Origin: Siderastrea siderea
Taxonomy: Eukaryota; Cnidaria; Anthozoa; Scleractinia; Rhizangiidae
Direction: 5' to 3'
Length of the DNA stretch: 64,000 nucleotides
Assembly: GCA_964030785.1 (NCBI GenBank)
Contig: OZ034970.1
Span: 3,701,411-3,765,410 of the forward strand
Part shown: piece after piece, positions 45,471-56,249 of the stretch
Numbering within the stretch: the first letter of the stretch is position 1
Layout of the letters: each line of letters begins with the position of its first letter
Position numbers and translations under genes: made by a program
The notes under the pieces: generated by a model
What the model was told of the DNA's origin: nothing
What the model saw: the letters and a program-made list of their open reading frames with translations, nothing else
The model's database searches: none

Positions 45471-45638
45471 GTAGCAGTAAATTTTTGCAGGAGTTTAATT
45501 TTGCGAACGGGCAATTTTTTTTGTTCTGCCGTAGAAACTAATTTTTGCTATTGGTAAAAACTGGTTTTTCTTGTTTTGCGATTTTCAGGAAGTCGCCTTC
45601 TATTTGGAATTATAAAATTCTTGTTTTTTGACTACAAA

Positions 45639-47937
45639 CAGGAGCCATAATCGGGGACGGAGACCGTAAGCGCGGGATCCACGCGGCCCCATCGAAAAAG
45701 ACAAATGTGCTATTTTTAGAAAAAATTGCGCCACCCTCAACGTCATAAGCGCGCGTGGCTACACGCAAATTTGCGTTCAACGTGGATATGACCAAGATGG
45801 TTATAATTATTTGATATCCAGTATGCCCGAGTACATAATGGTTTTTATTATTAAAAACGCAATCGCTAATTGCTATGAAATCAAGAAAGAGAAAAAAAAG
45901 AGAGAAACTCCGAGATAAAAGGGAACAGGAATCGATCGCGATCACATGACTGACCGAAAAAGGCGCCAAAACCTTGCGAAGTGTTGCAGCGTTTCTTTGC
46001 GGAGCTGAATGAATCAATGAAACTGCTCCGAAGTGAACGTACAAGCACAAGGTTTGGGAAAAATCTTCCAATTATGGGCTCTGAAATGTGGCACGTGTTT
46101 GAGTTTTCCTGAAAACTGTTGGAATCGTCGTTCAAAGCGGATTGAAGCTGTACGATCTCACCGTTATGGCTGCTGGAGTTCAAATGAAAGAGTTTGTAAT
46201 CGCTCCGTTCGCACAACGCTGACAACGGAGCCATCATGCGTTTGTTTGATCGAACTGAAGGCAGAATTTATAATTAAGCTTGAACGATAATTTCTATGCA
46301 GCTCACCGAAACAAGACTACGGAGGTGAGGAACATTAGAATTCACCATCTTACTTTTTAAACGCAAACCACAAAACGGAATTGTTCTCAGTTTAGAGCCC
46401 ACGGACGGAATGGTAAAAACAACACTCAAACAAATGTGAAAGCGATTCAACGTATTTTACATGGCATCCGACTTATGTCTAAATGTCTGGAGCTGCTCAA
46501 GGGAACACAGATAGAGCCACAACGAGTACAGGTAAACCAGTGTCAATTTTGCGTGGTATAGCCAAAAAAATGTCGCCTTTTCTGGTACTGAATTTGTCTA
46601 ATGCTTTTTGTTCAGACTGCTGCATGATTTTTGTACTGACTCGCCATAAAAAGGGTGACAATTTTTATTAAATGCCTCTTTCCTATTTTACTGTGCTTAT
46701 TTTGTCTTGTGTCGATATTTCCGACTCAAAGCCTTCCGTATAAAACCAACTGTTTGTGAAATTTTAAGAACAAGTGATTGAGTTGACGATGAAAGAAATT
46801 GTAAACACAGCGCTAAATGTTTATATTTCTATTTCTACAGTTTCTGTTCGTCCTAAGAAATCAAGCATTTGTGTCTCAGTGACGTTCAGTTGTAATTTCT
46901 CCTTAATTTTGCTTCGATACAAAGTGATTTTTCTCGCCGGGTTGCTGGCGGAGAAAAAAATCAAGCTCACTCTGTCGTTGAAACCCTTGCAATGTCCACT
47001 GCGCTATGTATCCCTTCTAGGTTCGTAAATTACCCAGTAAGTCATATTCAGTACTAGGGCAGCATGAAGTTTCACTTCATCTTTCTCCTTCTCATCGACG
47101 GAAGTAGTTTTTTCTTGGTGTTTTTCCAGTTCTCTATTTTGTCGACGATTGATAACGCACGGCGAGAGTATTTGATTGAAAACAAAGCGCGCTTTTCACT
47201 GTTCTTTGTCTTCATTATAAACATTTCGGTCATTTCGGTAAAGGCGGGCATTATTTCAGAAAACATACGCTGCGAAATCTCGGCAAACGTTTTCTTTAAT
47301 GATTCGGTATTTGAATCTATGTTACTATTTTTCTTACTGCGGAAATAGTGACAACGATTTATCAGTGCGTTACTTCTCTTTACAACGTGCTTGGAAAATC
47401 ATTTTACAGTCTTTGCGGCTGCCCTTCAATCTCTGTACGTCCTCAGAGGAAAGACATTTTCGGGATGTATTTTCCCTTTTCCTGCCTGATTCGCCTTCAA
47501 CTGATTTTTTCGTCGTTCGACGCCTTTTTGGCCCGCAAAACGTTTGTTCCGTCTAACGGGGAAATCCTCGTCCGACATGTCCGACGCATCTTCGCTACAG
47601 GATTTTTCTAAAATATTCTCACTTCCATCATCGGAATCACTTGTACAATCCTCGTATCCAGAGTCACTATCCAAAAAGTTCTCCTCAAGGGCTTGCCTTA
47701 GATTTGGAATTGTCACTAATGACAAAAACTGGATTTCTTCATCTCCAACGAAGGTAATTTCCGACGCCATTTTGTTTGTTTTTCTTTGCACGGCATCCTC
47801 GCAACATACACGCGTGTTTCACGCGCGCGATGGCGCAATTTTTTCTAAAAATAGCACATTTGTCTTTTTCGATGGGGCCAGCCCCATCACTGAAAATGGT
47901 ATTCAGTTACGGTCTCCGTCCCCGATTATGGCTCCTG
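45639..47937. mobile_element. Element M, copy 2 (M2)
   Basis: Starts CAGGAGCCATAATCGGGG and ends CCCCGATTATGGCTCCTG, with flanks CTACAAA and GTACAAA. The uninterrupted N copy reads GTACAAACAAT at this spot. The ends share a second block (ATTTTTAGAAAAAATTGCGC) in opposite orientations. It carries a minus-strand ORF from 47770. The superfamily is not assigned. Confidence 0.82.
47426..47770 (-). CDS. Acidic ORF of element M (MASEITF...), copy in M2
   Basis: 114 residues starting MASEITFVGDEEIQF, with an Asp/Ser-rich stretch (SDSGYEDCTSDSDDGSE, SEDASDMSDEDF) and then a basic part (VRRNKRFAGQKGVERRKNQL). The same protein begins in element M3 at 63791, so it belongs to the element. Acidic N-termini of this sort occur in piggyBac-type and other transposases, but the target here is not TTAA and no catalytic domain follows in this copy. 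Function unknown. Confidence 0.6.
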   Translation of the reverse strand: MASEITFVGDEEIQFLSLVTIPNLRQALEENFLDSDSGYEDCTSDSDDGSENILEKSCSEDASDMSDEDFPVRRNKRFAGQKGVERRKNQLKANQAGKGKIHPENVFPLRTYRD

Positions 47938-48149
47938 GTACAAACAATAGAATGCAGGTGAACAACATGCAGATGTATAACACATTAATCAGTTTATCAA
48001 GGTAGTACCTTCAGACGATCCTTTTCTTTAAAGTAAAGACATTGTTTGTGTATAATTTCGGCAGTGGAGTAAATTTTTGCGGGGAAAATTTTTGCGGAAA
48101 TTTTTTTTCGCGGGAAATTTTTTTTTGCGGTCACGGCACAGATTTTTCA

Positions 48150-49390
48150 AAATTTTACTTTTTCGCTCTTTGGTTAGAAAGGTATTAATGTTGAAATTGC
48201 TGAAAAAATTTTCACAAAATTATTAAAAGAACGCGAGATATGCCAAAAAAAAAATGATTTGGAAGCCCAGTTACTGAATACCCAAAGGTGCCACAATCCT
48301 GCGGATTGCCATAAGCCCAGCGGCCTGTTGACTTCTTCCGCGGGGAAAATTCATCTGGAATCTTGAATTATGGAAATTTGCATATGTGAATGTTTTGTTT
48401 ACGTAGCATTCGCAGCAGTTTGGCAAAATGGCAAAACGATAAAATAACAAAATTTTGAAATCAAATAAAAGATTTTGTCAAACGGGTCCATCATGATCAC
48501 ATTTTTTTTTCTATGGCGCTCGGTAAAATATGCAGACTGCAGTCTTCAGTGACACGCAGTGGTCTTTCCGGTCTGGTGCAAAAATAAATTGTGTTGTGGA
48601 AGGATACGTTCGTGCTTAAAGCAAAATCATCCCAGAATTTAAAGCCCCGATGTCGCTCCCAACAAATGAGTTAATGTGGTTTTAGCAGGAGCCCATTAGA
48701 ATGTTAGCGCGCGGTATTAAAATTATTGATAGCGAGTTTCTTGCAGGCTTTTTCGGAGCCAAAATTTCGAAATACTGTCAAGCTATGGGAACTATCGCCT
48801 CACCAAAATATAAAGTGTTATTTCGTTAGTAATCGAACCTTTGCAGTAATTCACATCAAACTAATTTATTAAAGTGTGTAGTGAAGAACGTTGTTCGTTT
48901 CACCCAGCGAATTCAGTCTTATCGCTTGACGCACTGAAACCATCTGGAATGCATATGGATTATCCACACATGTCTGAAAGGTTTTCCCATTGTAAAAAAA
49001 ATCTATTGTGTTCTGGCTTTCCTTTTTTCCGCGAATTTCATATACCGCTTTGTCGAGAGACTCTTTAAGAGGTTCCTACGTTGTGTTCTATTGGTCGACA
49101 GCATGACCGCGTTGACAACTGCTTTAACAAGGTGCGAAAAATATCGAAATCTTTCGGTGCCCAAAACTCGAGTTTTGTTTTTTTGCGTCCAAATTTATCA
49201 GATTTGAACGAAATTTGGCCCAAATGTTTGTCACACATCAACGGACCAAGGTGTTTGAGGCGTTTACGAAATTCCTAATATTTTTCTTGTGTCATCCCAG
49301 TGCATGACGGCCATAAAAAATATTTCAATTGTCTAACTTAACAATTTACAATAGATTTTCCCGGGAACCAATGGAAGTAACGAAAAAGCC
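48150..49390. other. Intergenic, nothing recognised
   Basis: AT-rich, with short frames only and no repeat structure that I can pair elsewhere in the window. Confidence 0.4.
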
Positions 49391-49399
49391 TCACACATT

Positions 49400-49481
49400 C
49401 AACCTCGTTCCCAGGGTCTCTCTCTCCCCGCCCCCCAGAGCACTGGGGGGCGGGGAGAGAGAGACCCTGGGAACGAGGTTG
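49400..49481. mobile_element. 82-bp perfect hairpin MITE with exact 9-bp TSD
   Basis: Two 39-bp arms beginning CAACCTCGTTCCCAGGGTCT are perfectly complementary around the loop AGCA. TCACACATT is repeated at 49391-49399 and 49482-49490. A decayed relative lies at about 34410-34445 (TTCCCAGGGTCTCT...AGACCCTGGGA). Confidence 0.9.
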
Positions 49482-49964
49482 TCACACATTTTGTTAGCCT
49501 ATCACCTCCTGATTGATATAGTGCAGCTTACTTGGATGTACGTGATAACGCGAAAACACGTAATTCACTTTGGCGAACTCAGTTGGTTTTGCGTTTGACG
49601 GCTTGCTCTCTCGTACCTTGACAAAATGGTCTAAAAAAGTACTATTTCACATACTACTTTTAATAACCTTTACAGTAATATATAGTTTTCTACGATCTAT
49701 TGAACAACAGCGCGCGTAGAGAAGATTTTCCGTAAAACATCCGCGAAGGTTTACAGTAACCTTAAGTCTGGAAGAACTTCATGTCAGCAAATGCTGATTC
49801 AGATGTCAACTTCAATCCATTACACGTGTCGAGCCGCTAGTGTAGTGGGCCGGAAACCTACACGCACGTCGCGTTTCAACGCCGCGGGCGATTTTTGCGC
49901 CCTCTCGCTTGTTCGTTTCCCTTGACTATCCCTGAGCTGAAAGAGAGACTGCTAGTAGTCTATC

Positions 49965-51430
49965 AAAACATAGTAAGAACAAGCAAGTATGCTGAGCCAC
50001 AGGTGAGTAGTGTGAGTGATGTTCTTACCATGTTTTGTCTTCCTTGGTGCGTTATTAGGGTAAACACTCATGGCCAAATGCAATCTACCGTGTAACACTA
50101 AATTTTTGCGGGAGTTTAATTTTGCGGATTGGCTATTTTTTGTGTTTTGCGGGAACTAATTTTTGCGAATGGGAGAAACTGTTTTTTCTTGCTGGGATAT
50201 AATTTTTGCGATTTTCAGGAAGTCGCTTTCTATTTGGAATTCTAACGTTGTCTTTTTTTGAGTACAAACAATCGAATACGGGTGAACAACATGCATTTAA
50301 TCAATGGAGTACCTTCAGATGATCTTTTTCTTTAATTAAAGATTTTAATTGTCAAATACATGTACCAACTCAGGAGCTCCTGACCAACTGCCATTTCATC
50401 GTTTTATTTCTGAATGTTTTGGTTCTAATTTTGTTTTGGTCCTGAACGAAAGAGACGGTTTAAGTACATGTAAATGGGCACCAACATGATTTTACATTTT
50501 ACATGTGTAAAAGGCGATGTTTGTATATAATTTCGACTGTGGAGTAAATTTTTGCGGAGAAAAGTTTTGCTGGAGATTTTTTCGCTGAACTTTTTTGGGG
50601 GGTCGTGAAAAAAATCCGCAAAAATCGCAAAAATTAGAACCCGCAAAAATGTAGTGCCACACGATACTTGTTTTACGCATTGTTTTGATATTGGTTGTCT
50701 GTACAAAATTAGTTGTAAATTCTGTGCCATAACCGATTTTTGTCTGCAAAGTTCAAGTTATCAGCTTGTAGAAGTCTGTGAATTTAGTTTTGAATTGCTG
50801 AAGTATTTATCCACTTTTGTTGTTACTAATCAGTGTGACTAGTTTCAGATTTTGACTTAAACAATGGGAAAAAAGTTGTCCTGGATGTAAGAGTTATCCC
50901 TGCCTGGAGTCTTTACAAGGGAAAAATTTATCCCGTCTGCTCGAATAAGGGACACCCTAGTACCAGTCCCCGGCTGCCAGCTTGTAACATGACCACGAAC
51001 AAAAGAAGAAGCCTGGAAGTGCTGGGGAAACCTCCCTTGTAACCAGGCCCTAAGTGAGCCTTCTCATAGACTAGTAGACTGTCGAAATTGTGCCATAAAC
51101 ATAAAATGTCCAAAACTTGACATTGAACAACTCGCTTACAGGGTTTCACTTGACTTTTAAGCATTTTATGATGCCAAAAATTTTCAGTGAAGACCTTGGA
51201 TAAGTAAGTTGAAGTGGACGACTGGGCTCTGTTGACATGTAGGTGATCTTTCAGCAGTAGTGCAATGAGAGTTAATTATTTCGCTGGTTTGACTTTCTTT
51301 AGGATGAAGATGGTTTTGCTCGTTGAAAAAGAGGCTACTGGTGAATTCCCGAGAATAGGGTTTCACCGAACCAGTAATCAGAACAAACTACATGCAAAGT
51401 AAACATTGTTATCAAGGACATAGTACATAG
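49965..51430 (+). repeat. Repeated block A2', interrupted by MITE N copy 2
   Basis: Paralogous to 32570-33405. The N insertion at 50089-50663 is absent from A2, so it came after the two blocks separated. Confidence 0.8.
50089..50663. mobile_element. MITE family N, copy 2 (uninterrupted)
   Basis: Tips CGTGTAACACTAAATTTTTG and CAAAAATGTAGTGCCACACG pair. It is rich in TTTTTGCGGG and AAAATTTTTGCG words. 575 bp, non-coding. Confidence 0.8.
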
Positions 51431-51461
51431 CTAATATAATAAAATAATAGTATTAACAATG

Positions 51462-51715
51462 TACCATTTTAGGCAGTGAGCTTAGGCTTGTTGTATGGAG
51501 CACCATTTAACTGAGTTATCAGTCTTGAAGTAATTAATCTCTCCACTCCAGTTATCCTTGTGCATGTGGACACGAGATGAGTTTAAACTTCAGTGGTTTC
51601 AAGTAAGATCTAATAATATTATATGGATACAACACAGCGTGGTTGCTGAAAGGGGCAGGCTGTTAGAAAGTTAGAAAACAGTAATATCGGTCTAGCCTTA
51701 TGCACGATTTTCATA
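51462..51715 (+). repeat. Repeated block A3'
   Basis: Paralogous to 34498-34965, shorter by an internal stretch, directly following A2'. Confidence 0.75.
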
Positions 51716-51971
51716 ATCCAGCACCATCAAAACTTCTTGAAACGTTGGGAGAGTGATTTAACATGTTGGTTAACATGTGGTCCTTCTTAAACAATTATAT
51801 AATAAAGAATTTTCTTGACATTCCGAACTCCAGTAACTTAACTGCTCATTAACTCAAATCAAAAGTAATCTCTTTTATTCTTACTGTCGATTTAAACCCA
51901 AGAACGCAATATCTGGAAGTTCTTTACAACTGTTCTCCTGACGGTTCGCACTGTTTGGATTCTACTGAGTA

Positions 51972-52093
51972 GTAGTAGCAGTGGTAGTAGTAGTAGTAGT
52001 AGTAGTAGTAATGATGATGATGATGATGACGATGATAATAATAATAAGCAAATATATCAACAGGATAACCCTTCAGTGTAAGAGCACTGGTGA

Positions 52094-52165
<72 letters not shown>

Positions 52166-52166
52166 G
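51972..52166. repeat. Compound microsatellite cluster (GTA)n, (ATG)n, (ATA)n, (TTA)n
   Basis: Four trinucleotide tracts in under 200 bp, interrupted by 45 bp of unique sequence. The poly-Asn and poly-Ile frames here are artefacts. Confidence 0.95.
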
Positions 52167-52199
52167 AAGTGATGCATGCCACAAAAAATAGGCAAACCT

Positions 52200-53760
52200 G
52201 TTAGATTAGTCACTTTTTTGGCTTGTGGATGAGGAACAAATGTAAAACCTGCAAACTGACAATAGAAGCGATGGCATGCGTGGCAAAGAAATCACTAGCT
52301 GTTCGGATGGCCTGGGTCTCTATCGATTTCAATGGGGGTGGTCTCACGCAAATATATAAAAACCTATCTCTTAGATAACAAATTAAGGCAATCTGGAACC
52401 AAAAACTGTAAAAAATTTATATTTAATATACATGTGTATTTTATATTTTGATCACGTGACTAACCACGCCCAATTTTGTAAGAAAATCTTTGACTAAAAA
52501 TTCCCACTTGTTACCGAACGAAATTTTAACCAGTATTGTACCCTACCAATGGCTGTCAGAAGTGTCCTTATAACAGCAGGTGGAATGAGAGGAAACCTTT
52601 TAATCCGTTTCCATTAAGACAATGCAACTTTGGAGAAAGACTGGGACTAGTCAAAAACAGCAAATAATAGTAACCAAATGCAACAACTTAAACCATTCCA
52701 GCCTGGTTTCTGAATTACTACTCGAGGTAAATGTTTTTATGAAAAGAAGCTTATAATTTCCAGACTCTACAAATAGTGGGAATCGTCAATTTAGGTTTTC
52801 CAATGATAAAGGGCGTGGTTAATCACGTGACGAGGTAATAACGAAATATTTTTATTTCATTTGATACTCTGTGTCAGTTCACCGTTCTTTGATCCTTAAT
52901 TGTGTTTCAAAGCGTGATTTCTAGAAAATAGACTGAATATTCGCCAGTATTTTAGATTCACCTGAGTGTGCTGACGAGCACACTTATCCCAAAAGTGTCA
53001 TTAGTTTCGCATTCCTTGCATGCTTATGTGATGTAGCAAAGTGTCGAGAAAAAAAGGAAAGAAAGAAACAACCCAGAGACAACAGATGATGAACCATCCA
53101 CTGCATGCTGCGGGCTATAATATTTCAGTTGTCAAATTAGACTTTTCTTAAGGCCAATTGAAATAAATAAATTATTAATGCCACATTCTACTTTGTTGCT
53201 CTGTTCAATTTTGTTGTTGTTTATGATATTTACAACCCCATGAAAGCAGTTTGTATTTTTTGACCACCCAGTTGTCTGCTCCCTTCCGGCTTATTCCATG
53301 GACTTTAGGGAGATGGCTTGTTAGAGGGCTTGAAGTAAGCCACGAGGGGCTTAATAGAGCTTCGGTATTAAACTGAGTGATCCTAACAGGTTTTGTCCCA
53401 AAAGAATGCTTTAAAGTAACCTTACAGGGGTGCATAACTGCCCTTTGGTCGACAGGGATGCTTTCCCTCTTCATCAGTTTGGTAGATGATCCCATTGTGA
53501 TCCCATGGTCATCTGGGATATCCCCAGTTTCTGGCCTTGTGTTCACAGTGCCCCACCCCTCCTTTGCTTATGTTTTGGCCCTTTTGGAGTGGGGTGGGGG
53601 AAATGAAGCGGGCATAACTTTGAATTAGTTCTTCGTGTTTGTCTGTAACTTACGAAAAAATAAATGAAAATTGAGGGTAGTTTGCTTTGAAGTTCTAATT
53701 GTACTGCCAATATCCCTTTCGTCTGATTTGGGTAAATTAAACCAGTTGCGTATCTCTGGG
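52200..53760. other. Intergenic, one inverted pair seen
   Basis: GATCACGTGACTAACCACGC at about 52450 and GCGTGGTTAATCACGTGAC at about 52812 are inverted and may be the inner ends of a decayed element. A 113-residue minus frame (53205-53546) has no recognised motif. Confidence 0.4.
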
Positions 53761-54426
53761 GCACTCCCATGGGAAAGGGGTGGAGATGCTTGCTCTCAAT
53801 TTTAGGGGACGGGGGTTTAAGTTAGGGATTTGGTATTTGCCTTATGATGTCTACAACAAAGAACTCCAAGGTCAAATTACGTTTGAGCCCTGTCCAGTTT
53901 GGAAGTCGCCCCTAGGGATTTTTTTATTGATTCGCATTACGGTCCATACCCTGCGAGTAGATTCGCTTCAATCTTTCTTAGGTAAGTTGGGAACGAGGAA
54001 GACTTATCTAGGATAAGAGCGACTCTGCTCGTAAGCTATCTGGTCTATCAATTTATTTACGTCAAATTGTAAAAAACTTCAACATCCTTCCCTACCCACC
54101 CCTCTCTTGAGTGCACAAACTGCCAGCTCAGAGGTCCATCTCGGATCACAGGGAACCCACACAAAGTGTGTGACCGTTGACGGTTTGTAATTTCGGAAGT
54201 ACGTACGGTTCGACCTCATCTCAAAACCCTGGAAGTCGCTAATATTCACCATTAAGAGGCACAGTGACAAAAAACACAATGATTGAGGCAAGATTGCGTT
54301 TATTTCGAACGTAAATGTACATATTCGTCACAATGTTTCACGCGATTAGAAACTTTTCGGTTGGTCACAAAGTTCGGTTGAGTATCCTGTGCCAAGCTGC
54401 GTGACCCAAGACCAGGACTAGGCAAC

Positions 54427-54975
54427 ATGGCGGAACATCAGGACGACGGTTTTATCAAGTTTTCGTTGGATTACATCACAAAGACCTTGATAGGAAAGCT
54501 GAAAGTAGCAGAGTTGGTCTTAACTCTCCTGGCTGGAGCATGTGGTTCTTCAGTTGAGTCATGGATTAACACCTGCAGCTGTGCTCCAAAGTTCAGTTTC
54601 TTCGATTTTGTCGCATGGACCGCCTTCATTAACGCCCTAATTGACATGATTATTCATCTTCTTGGCTTGTGGGACAGTCTTCTGTGGATTTTCCGTCATC
54701 CTGTGGTCTATTTGGTGCTTTGTCTGTTGGCAGTTGTGGGTTTTTTGATCAGTTCTAGCCTTGCTGCTTCGTGTGCCAAAGATTTGTGTGTTGGGAGTAA
54801 GAATACGGCCGGTGCAGCAGCATTGTTCGGTTTCGTTAGCTTGGTTGTGTTTGCTGTTGAGGCTTTCCTTCACTTTAGAAACTACAGAAGCATGCAGGAC
54901 GAAGCTCGGCAACAATCTTCAGGCGAAACTAAGCCTCCAGATTATATCGAGCCTTCCCCAAGCGGAGTTGTATGA
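54427..54975 (+). CDS. MARVEL-like four-helix membrane protein, divergent copy 3, with PPxY motif
   Basis: A 182-residue intronless ORF. Hydrophobic segments are at about 24-42, 58-80, 96-119 and 127-150; a Cys-rich short loop follows helix 1 (NTCSCAPKFS) and a Cys pair lies before helix 4 (CAKDLCVG). The segment LLWIFRHPVVYLVLCLL matches PLRHPVLGLVGCFL of copies 1 and 2, supporting common ancestry despite low overall identity. The C-terminus has KPPDYIEP, a PPxY motif of the kind bound by WW domains of NEDD4-type ubiquitin ligases, absent from copies 1 and 2. AATAAA at 55027-55032 follows. No 3'-UTR intron is evident. Family assignment is firm for topology, moderate for MARVEL. Confidence 0.75.
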   Translation: MAEHQDDGFIKFSLDYITKTLIGKLKVAELVLTLLAGACGSSVESWINTCSCAPKFSFFDFVAWTAFINALIDMIIHLLGLWDSLLWIFRHPVVYLVLCLLAVVGFLISSSLAASCAKDLCVGSKNTAGAAALFGFVSLVVFAVEAFLHFRNYRSMQDEARQQSSGETKPPDYIEPSPSGVV

Positions 54976-55026
54976 AAGAAGTACTCAAGGAAGTAGAAAG
55001 TGGTGATTTACACAATTTCAGTGTCG

Positions 55027-55032
55027 AATAAA
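55027..55032 (+). terminator. Poly(A) signal AATAAA of MARVEL-like copy 3
   Basis: AATAAA 52 bases after the TGA stop of the copy 3 gene. Confidence 0.6.
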
Positions 55033-55559
55033 GCAACGTGTTTCTCTTTATTTAGCACAGAAAATTACACTCGGTAAAGGCTACTGTAACAGCGACAGGA
55101 GAGAGGACTAAAGAGGGAGCCACATAAAATCTTTTGTCGTTATCTAATCTCTTTAATATCGGATAAGTTATAGAATAATAATGCTATGTTGAACAACACT
55201 AACTAAAACGCAATTTTAGTTGGCTGAAAGTGAGGCAGTCGTGGAAAATGTCCAGAAACTAATATACCTCTCTCGTTTTAAAATGCATTTTAAGTTACAT
55301 GTCTTTCATACCTCAAAAATTGTTCACTATTTTTACCAAGTTTTTGTCTTAAATCTTGTGTTCAGTGATAAGATATTGCCCAGTTATAATATATTGCCAG
55401 TGAATTTCTCAAACTCATTAACAATTCATAAAGGAAAACAATGGAAATCACTACCGTGACGGTGGTTTGGATACCAGATCTTAATTAGCATAAAGTTTTG
55501 CGAACTTCTGCTTTGAATTTCTCCAAGAATTATGAATGGTTTGAGAAGCCATATCATGT

Positions 55560-55686
55560 ACGCGAGAGAGTGTTTCATGAGGTATCCAAACACCTCGAAG
55601 TCGGTTAAGAAACTGAACTGCGCCTCGTTTTTTCAACCAGCTTTTAGGTATTTGGATATCTTGATGAAACGCTCTCTCTTGTGTTT
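55560..55686. mobile_element. Inverted-repeat element (GAGAGAGTGTTTCATGAGG arms)
   Basis: GAGAGAGTGTTTCATGAGG with TATCCAAACACCT is mirrored by AGGTATTTGGATATC with TTGATGAAACGCTCTCTC. A related half is seen at about 58305-58350 (TGTTTCATCACTGAGGATAT). Confidence 0.6.
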
Positions 55687-56249
55687 GATATTTTACATTA
55701 CAATACATAAAGATGTACTATCATTAAAAACATGTTATTTAGAAGAAAGAGCAGAATTAAGGCATTGAAAAAATGTTGTTGAAAGTGAAAGTTACTTCTC
55801 AAGTTTGTACTATAGTATGTACAATATCTTATTTTTTGCTAGAGCCTATAAAATATTATGAAGTTCTTGCGTATATCAAACCAAGAACAGAAAAGTATTA
55901 TTATTATGATTATGATTATTTATTTATTATTAGTATTATTGAAAAGCTACGCTTGTAATAAAATGAGATGAACAAAATACAAAAAAGTAATAATAAAGAA
56001 ATGAAATGGTAGCGAACTTCGAGATCAAACTTCCCTGATAAGCATTACAGTTATTGCTCTTTGGCCTTCAGCAAAACTTTGTTGAGCTTCAAGGCAGGAC
56101 TACAGCACTTTTGAAGTACAGTACAAGTGAATCACAATAAATAAAATTGACGCTCAACTTTGTGGGAATTTAATTTCGCTCATTACTGACTTCTTGTGTC
56201 TCGTGGGAACAATTTTTCGTGAATTTGGATTACAGACTTTACCACTGGG

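Larger units (their letters stand above)
43776..48140. mobile_element. MITE family N, copy 1, carrying two nested copies of element M
   Basis: N pieces at 43776-43785, 45471-45638 and 47938 to about 48140 line up with the uninterrupted N copy at 50089-50663 (CGTGTARCAC tip, TAAATTTTTGCGGGAG, TTTTCAGGAAGTCGC, GTGAACAACATGCA, GGAGTAAATTTTTGCGG). Element M1 sits in the tip and M2 in the middle. The right end is eroded. Confidence 0.8.

Noticed and set aside
51924..52184. Poly-Asn/Tyr and poly-Ile open frames
   Set aside because: Translations of trinucleotide tracts, with no flanking coding signal.
53780..54016. 78-residue plus frame near MARVEL copy 3
   Set aside because: No splice context and no domain; it resembles dispersed non-coding repeat sequence.
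55481..55708. 75-residue minus-strand frame resembling a repeated peptide
   Set aside because: It coincides with an inverted-repeat element; the frame follows from the arms.
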